In this document: positions 58,574 through 64,000 of the stretch, one piece after another | How the letters are laid out: every line of letters begins with the position of its first letter | Position numbering within the stretch: position 1 is the stretch's first letter | Assembly: GCF_029168945.1 (NCBI RefSeq) | Contig: NC_083605.1 | Location: forward strand, 25,123,280-25,187,279 | Reading direction: 5' to 3' | From: Cannabis sativa | Taxonomy: Eukaryota > Streptophyta > Magnoliopsida > Rosales > Cannabaceae | DNA length: 64,000 nt | The notes under the pieces: model-generated | Told to the model about the DNA's origin: nothing | The model's database searches: none | Seen by the model: only the letters and a program-made list of their open reading frames with translations | Made by a program: the position numbers and the translations under genes

Positions 58574-59403
58574 TTTTGGATTATTTATTTTACCAGGATC
58601 TTAGATCTACTCACAAGTATGTTGTTTAAACACCCTAAATATGAACTTTCTAAAACGATAAATTAAACACATATAAAGTTAAGAATACCTTACATTGATG
58701 CAGCGGAATTAATGTCTCCTTCCACTCAGATCTCTAACCCTTGTATCCTTTATGTAGCAGAGTATAATCAAGATCTGAGCCCGAATGTCCTTATTCTTCA
58801 AGTTTGATCCTTCACAGTCTTCCAATCTATGATTGAGTTACTGCTTGCTGTGTGTGGGCACTTACTCTTTCACTAGGGTCGAAATTGATGAAGGAGAAAA
58901 GAGGAGAGAGGGTTTCGGCCAGGTATAGAAAGTGGGGAAGGCTCAGTTTTTCTGAAGAGAGAAATTTCTGTCAGAAAAGGTTATTGAAAACTTATGATTT
59001 GACTGAGCCATCACTTTCTATTTATAGGCAACTACTAGATTTAGGTTAGGAATTATTTGGCATTAAAATAATGAAAATATTAATTTGAAATCCCACATTA
59101 AGTGGCCGGCCATGGTGTTGTATTGGGCCCCACTTGATTTTGCAATTTTATCAAATTTTATCTCTATTTTCTCAAAAAAGCCAATTTTCCAATTCTAACC
59201 TTTTAAATGCCAAAACTAATTATTTAATAACTAAAATAGATTATTAAATAATATTGTCATTTAATTTAATTATTAATTAGACATATAAAGTCCATTAATA
59301 AATAAATAAACCTAGAAACTCTTTTCTTTACAATTTCACCCCTGCTTAGTGAAAATTCATAAAATTAGACATAGTCTAACTTTAGAATTATAATTGATCA
59401 ATC
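58574..59403 (-). repeat. Copia-3 5' LTR, truncated
   Basis: Matches 50458-51288 closely up to AATTGATCAATCA, then stops. The terminal TG is mutated (TTTTGGATT). About 1080 bp of the LTR is missing. Confidence 0.85.
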
Positions 59404-60575
59404 AAATAGACAAGCAGGACTTGGGAGACACTAGTGATTAAAATCCATTGTGAGTTTAAACAAGAGTTTCTGGTTATGACTTGGGAGACACTAGTGATTA
59501 AAATCCATTGTGAGTTTAAACAAGTAATGGATTGTCAAGATAAGAAACTAAGAAGAAAAGCCAATAGAACTATGGTTTAATCCATTCACATGGAGTAACC
59601 TAAAGTTTTTTATTACAAGGACATAAAAGGAAATTTTCGTTTATAAGTCTACTCACTGGACTTAACAAAACTTCCTGTTCCTAGTATTATAGGTTTGAGT
59701 TTATCTAAACGTATGGCTTGTGGTATACCTGGGAATTACTTACTCTAATGCAAGCAACTTATTTTAGCAAGATGCTGAAGCATTTTCTTTCTAATGGCAA
59801 TCTATAGAAGCTTCACAACTTCTTAGACATAGATTTTATTTATCTAAGGAAAAGTCTCAACTATTCCAGAAAAGATAAAGCCATGAAAGAATTTCTTAAA
59901 TCAATAGTGAGAGGTCTTAGATATGCTTTTGTATGCCTTAGACCAGACACCTACTGTTGAGTAGGAGTAATGAGTAGGTATCAGATTAATCTAGGAGAAG
60001 AACATTGGAAGACAATCAAGTAAATCTTAAGATTAAGAAGAGGAACTATATGTTAGTCTATATGGGTGTTTTTAAAACTCTTAGACTACACCATATCAGA
60101 TTTCGAAATTTGCATTTGTGCTAGAAAATCTTTCTGATAAGATGGTGATTACTCTGGGGGTGGAGTAGTGATTTTGGAGAAGTGTAAAAACCTATTTGAA
60201 GTCTCTTAGTCCACCAGAGAGGGACTGAATGTTAAAGTTACAGGAAAGGTACTTATTCATTCTAAGGAAAGTTCTATACATTTTTGGCACCATTCCAAAT
60301 TGCCTAAACTACTAGTGTTATTTCCCTATTAACCAAAAGTAGTTGCCAAAAGTATAGAATCCAGTATCCCAAGAGAGTAGACATATAGAGAGGAATTTCA
60401 CATTATCAATAATTTTGTGATTAAGGAAGAGTAATGGTGGACAAAAGGTTGTGGTTAATTCAACCTTTCAGATCCTATTACGAGGAGTTTACTACTACTA
60501 CACTTGATTTGTATATCAAGGTGTTGAGATTATTTGAAATGCACATTTTGTTTTATATTAGTGCAAGTGGGAGTT
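59404..60575 (+). pseudogene. Copia-4 decayed pol tail, with 60 bp duplication at its left edge
   Basis: A plus-strand counterpart of 21330-22426 (copia-1). It begins at the breakpoint with copia-3. A 60 bp unit, starting GACTTGGGAGACACTAGTGA, occurs twice (59418 and 59478). The RNase H remains near 60355-60420 share the same frame break as copia-1 and copia-2. It ends with GTGCAAGTGGGAGTT before the LTR. Confidence 0.65.
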
Positions 60576-62361
60576 TGCTGAGTTTTATGCCCTAAATAAA
60601 ACTCATTTCAATATAATCAGATTTACTTATTAATATAAATCAGAAATAACATTTAATGTTGCATGGTTCACATGATTTATTTCATGATTATATGTACATA
60701 ATGTATGAATTCGTCTGAAACCCTTTTCACATACTTGATCCTGTTTATTGTGCTGTCAACACATTGGAAAGTAAACATGACTATGTGAATAAAGTTTCCT
60801 AGATTTATCAGACACAGGGTTTTACTGATATGAGAATCTACAACAAGAGTTTACTTGCATTTGGAGAAATGCTATGTTCTTTCCAGAGCATTCGTTAAAG
60901 TAAAGCTTAGGTTGGATGCATGGAGTACGCATCGGAAGGGACCGATATTGAGCTTTGACTTAGATTTATTAAAGGTACTGTAATATCTATTCATGTCAAT
61001 ATCGCCTAGTTGATCCTAGATCAAATGATCTTAATCCTGTTATGATTAGGCTCGATCTCAAGAGGCTATTCGTGTTCTTTGATTTGTTAGTTATGCCTAC
61101 TTTTAGGTCAGGGTGATACGTACATTTTGGGAACACGGTAGTGCAATTGAGTGGGAGCGCTATCATAAATAAATGGTGGAGATCTCATTTCACATAAGCT
61201 GAAATATCATTTATACGGGGTTAAGTGTTTTAAGGATTAAATACATTGTAGGGTGTAACGGTAATCTAATCCCTTTACAGTGTAGATCATTCATATAGAG
61301 AATCATTGATCAAATTAGGATTATAACAATGGATAACTAATGATGTGTCTATATGGTGGAACATATAGAGCATTCTATATACTGAGAGTGCAATTCTAAG
61401 TTCTATGCGTGGATTCAACGAAGAATTAATAAGTCAGTGAATTTAGGTTATAAATTATTGATCTACTTATTGGAAGCTCGGTTATATAGACCCACTAGTT
61501 GAGATAATATTGCTTGTAAGACTCATATAATTGGTTTTGATTAATCAATTACAATTCTCAAATTAGACTATGTCTATATGTGAAATTTTCACTAAGTAAG
61601 GGCGAAATTGTAAAGAAAGAGTTTTAGGGGCATATTTGTTAATTATGATACTTTGTATGGTTCAATTAATAAATATGATAAATGACAATATTGTTTAATA
61701 AATATTTATAGTTATTAAATTAGAATTGGCATTTAAATGGTTGAATTAGAAAATTGGCGTTTTTGAGAAAATCAGATGTAGAAAAGATAAAACTGCAAAA
61801 TTGCAAAAAGTGAGGCCCGAATCCATTAAGCATGGTCGGCCACTTTTGTAGGGAATTTAAACTGATATTTTCATTATTTTAATGCCAAATAATTCAAACC
61901 TAACCCTAGTGGAATGCTATAAATAGATAGTGAAGGCTTCAGGAAAATTACACTTCTGATTCAGAAAAAACTGAGCCTCTCTCTCTCTCCCTATCTTTAG
62001 CCGCCACTTCTCTCTTCTTTTCTTCTTCAATATTTCGAAATTCTTAGTGTGAGAATAGTGCCCACACACAGCAAGTGTTACCTCAACCATAGTGAGGAAG
62101 ATCGTGAAGAAAGACTTTCAGCAAGAAGGAGTTTCAGCATTAAAGAATCAGAGAAAGAGATCCAGGTTCAGATATTGATAATGCTCTGCTATCAAGGGCT
62201 AGATATCTGAACGGAAGGAGTCATATTATTCCGCTGCACCCAATGTAAGGTTTACTAAACTTTATATGTGTTTATTTCATCGTTTTAGAAAGTTCATATT
62301 TAGGGTGTTAATTAACATACTTGTGAGTAGATCTAAGATCCTGGTAAAATAATTTCCAACA
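60576..62361 (+). repeat. Copia-4 3' LTR
   Basis: 1786 bp, TGCTGAGTTTTATGCCC...TTTCCAACA, with a TATA box CTATAAATAG at about 61917-61926. The right flank is ATATT. The 5' LTR of this copy is absent, so no target duplication can be checked. Confidence 0.85.
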
Positions 62362-62556
62362 ATATTTTGGAATGTTAACTTTTAAAAGTTTAAAAACGGG
62401 ATCCTGATATATGTAAATATTTTACTAAATTTCAAAGTTTAATAATTAATATAAAAGTTTTAATTTGACACGTTTTTCGAGAAAAATCTTTGATTAGCAA
62501 AGACTGCACTATAATTGAAAAAGCACTGTAGCGTGCCTTAGCATTAGGGTGTTACA
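62362..62556 (+). repeat. 3' end of a gypsy (chromovirus-type) LTR
   Basis: Ends GCATTAGGGTGTTACA and resembles the complement of 33979-34170 of the solo LTR, including a GGGATCC near 62398. It is truncated on the left by copia-4. It precedes a gypsy 5' leader, where TTTTTGGTAT just after the LTR may be a decayed primer site. Confidence 0.7.
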
Positions 62557-62824
62557 ATTTTTGGTATTGTCTACCGAAGCTTGCTAAGACATGTACAATC
62601 TTCATCAGAGAAAGCTCGGTTCACGGTTCAGTAAGCCCGTACTTAATTAGTATTTTAAATAAATGTGAATGTGAAAGCATGTTTGGGAGCATATTAGATT
62701 TTAATTAATTATTTAAAAAAAGAGAGAGAAAAGTGCGTTGCCTTTAAGTCCTAAAGAGCGGTGTTAAGTTTTGATCGCTGTCTAACCTTCCTGGCTTATG
62801 GATTCGCAGGCTAAGTCCTACTAA
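62557..62824 (+). other. 5' leader of the chromovirus-type gypsy element
   Basis: Non-coding. It contains a purine-rich AAAAAAAGAGAGAGAAAAG run near 62715 and leads to the gag ATG at 62825. Confidence 0.5.
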
Positions 62825-63860
62825 ATGGACGCTCCGCGAAATACAAGAAGTCAGGGTGATATGGTTGAGACCGGAGGCGGTCAGTGGAATCCCCAAAATT
62901 CTCGTGGTCGCGGCCGTGGCCGTGGCAGAGCTCAGGGTGGTCGCCCTGTAAATCCACCACAAGCTCCTCCGGATTGGGAGCAAAGATTTGCGGAGATGCA
63001 AGATCGAATCTGCCAACAAGATGAAGAGATTCGGAGGTTGAGGCAGCAGGGTCCTCCTGCTGTGCCTCCTCAAGTTGCTCAGGCCGTGATAGTTCCAGCG
63101 GTGCCAGCAGAACAACCTGTTGTTGGCAATCGTATGGAGCCGTTGTACGAAAGGTTTCGGAAGTAGGCACCTCCAGTGTTTCTGGGCGGTCCGGATGTAA
63201 CGAAGGCTGAGCAGTGGCTCACAGTGATCGAGCGTATCCTCAATTTTATGGGAGTGGTTGGTAATGACCGGGTGACATGCGCCACTTTCCAGTTTCAGGA
63301 AGACGCTCTCGTGTGGTGGGAGTTGATAACCCTCACTCGGGACGTCACAGTGATGACCTGGGAAGAATTCAAGGAGTTGTTTAACTCCAAGTATTACAAC
63401 GAAGCAGTCCGCAGTGCAAAGCGGAAAGAGTTCACTGAATTGGTTCAAACTGAGGGAATGTCGGTTACTGAGTATACGACAAAGTTTGACCGTCTGGCCA
63501 AGCTTGCAGCGGGAATTGTGCCAACTAATTTTAGTAAGAAAGAGAAATATCTGGCTTGTTTAAGTGCAAAGATTCGGCACGATCTGGTGATTACTACCAC
63601 TGAGGCAACCACATATGCAGAGATGGTTGAAAAGGCTTTGAGAGCCGAGGGTGTAGTGAAATTTCTTCTGGAGCCTCGGGTGACTCCGAGTGTTGGTGGA
63701 ACCCCCACTGTTCCTACTCCTGTCTATGGTAGGGACGGTGGTGACTCCACCACTGAACAGAAAAGGAAAGTCACCCCAGCTTCTGGTGGCTCAGGGCAAA
63801 GCAAGCGGTTCCGTGGGAACCAAGGCAGAGGTGGACGCCAGGGTTACTCACTATGGGATA
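62825..63860 (+). pseudogene. Chromovirus-type gypsy gag with one nonsense codon, 3'-truncated
   Basis: Starts MDAPRNTRSQGDMVETGGGQ, then RGRGRGRGRAQGG and a coiled segment (WEQRFAEMQDRICQQDEEIR). After RFRK comes TAG (63164-63166), and the same frame continues APPVFLGGPDVTKAEQWL, the start of the retrotransposon-gag domain. This runs through YLACLSAKIRHDLV to AEMVEKALRAEG and a basic Gly-rich tail (KRFRGNQGRGGRQGYS). The usual residue at the stop is Gln in my memory of the family, so CAG to TAG is likely. The CCHC knuckle and all of pol are missing: the sequence breaks shortly after 63848. Apart from the stop it is well preserved. Confidence 0.8.
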
Positions 63861-63925
63861 AGAGTTGTATGCCAAGTTCATTAATTAGTCTTGATTTGTA
63901 TATCAATGGACTTGATTTGTCTATT

Positions 63926-64000
63926 TGAAAATTAAATATCTAAGTTGATTTTCATCATGATACTTAAATATTTCTTTTTCATGACACTTAATTAAATAGA
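63926..64000 (+). mobile_element. Copia-family internal fragment at the window edge
   Basis: AAATATCTAAGTTGATTTTC and CATGATACTTAAATATT match the AT-rich leader of copia-1 near 14665-14725 in the same orientation. The fragment starts in mid-leader and continues past the window, so it is a truncated or rearranged fifth copy. Confidence 0.55.

Larger units (their letters stand above)
50458..59403 (-). mobile_element. Copia-3: gag-bearing, pol-decayed LTR element with truncated 5' LTR
   Basis: The 3' LTR is 50458-52369, the internal region 52370-58573, and the 5' LTR 58574-about 59403, cut short. Minus-strand order: LTR, primer site, short GC segment (58250-58310), AT-rich leader, conserved block (57030-57135), paired leader motif (55145-55280), gag (54969-54105), decayed pol tail, polypurine AGTGCAAGTGGGAGTT, LTR. 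The two LTRs differ at only about a dozen positions across the roughly 830 bp they share, so it is the youngest copia copy here. It interrupts the LINE at 50457. Confidence 0.85.

Noticed and set aside
50453..62366. Copia-3 and copia-4 together as one insertion, from flanks ATTTT and ATATT
   Set aside because: The left flank is LINE and the right flank is a gypsy LTR, so the two outer flanks are not one broken target; a 4-of-5 match of AT-rich 5-mers is weak.
1..64000. tRNA, rRNA, CRISPR, phage or bacterial operon features
   Set aside because: None seen; the sequence is plant nuclear DNA with spliced genes and retroelements.

Overview
This is nuclear DNA of a flowering plant, almost certainly a eudicot. 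It holds two intron-containing plant genes set in a dense field of nested LTR retrotransposons, with a LINE and two small inverted-repeat elements. The gene pair does not identify the species. The look of the copia family recalls Cannabaceae, but that is an impression and not a result.

Gene island (about 40.9-47.2 kb). FKBP20-2 lies on the plus strand (7 exons, 264 aa) and encodes a chloroplast-lumen FKBP-type immunophilin. CAT9 lies on the minus strand (8 exons, 571 aa) and encodes a cationic amino acid transporter. Both models splice without frameshift or stop, with all junctions GT-AG. The genes are convergent, with 389 bp between their stop codons. Both are hemmed in: a LINE poly(A) tail lies about 150 bp upstream of the CAT9 start, and a MITE-like element lies about 570 bp upstream of the FKBP20-2 start.

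Left part (1-9.7 kb). This is a decayed Ty3/gypsy element of the Tat lineage on the plus strand: end of gag, protease, RT, RNase H and integrase. It is followed by an antisense extra ORF, a 143-152 bp tandem repeat and a probable LTR region. A 691 bp minus-strand solo LTR (7947-8637) sits inside it.

Middle (9.7-39.3 kb). A second gypsy element, on the minus strand, has its 5' LTR at 38492-39343 and three separated pieces of gag. Two copia elements interrupt it: copia-1 (10514-24227, target duplication ATCTT on both sides) and copia-2 (25181-37592, AGTTT/AGTGT). Copia-1 contains a reverse-oriented, truncated copy of its own family, which makes a palindrome of about 10 kb. The right LTR of copia-2 contains a 2278 bp gypsy solo LTR with a perfect CGTAC duplication.

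Right part (47.3-64 kb). A minus-strand L1-type LINE (itself carrying a MITE-like element) is cut by copia-3, a minus-strand element with a frameshifted gag but no usable pol. The truncated 5' LTR of copia-3 is joined to the 3' half of a plus-strand copia-4. Then come the end of a chromovirus-type gypsy LTR, its gag with one nonsense codon, and a further copia fragment at the window edge.

The copia copies belong to one family or close subfamilies: LTRs of 1.8-1.9 kb, an initiator-Met-type primer site, a very AT-rich leader of about 4 kb with conserved islands, and pol remains too decayed to code. They must have moved with enzymes supplied in trans. I found no tRNA, rRNA, CRISPR or bacterial-type feature. 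The most unusual material is in the copia leader: a GC-rich variable cassette, a repeated 22-23 bp motif and a conserved block of about 95 bp.
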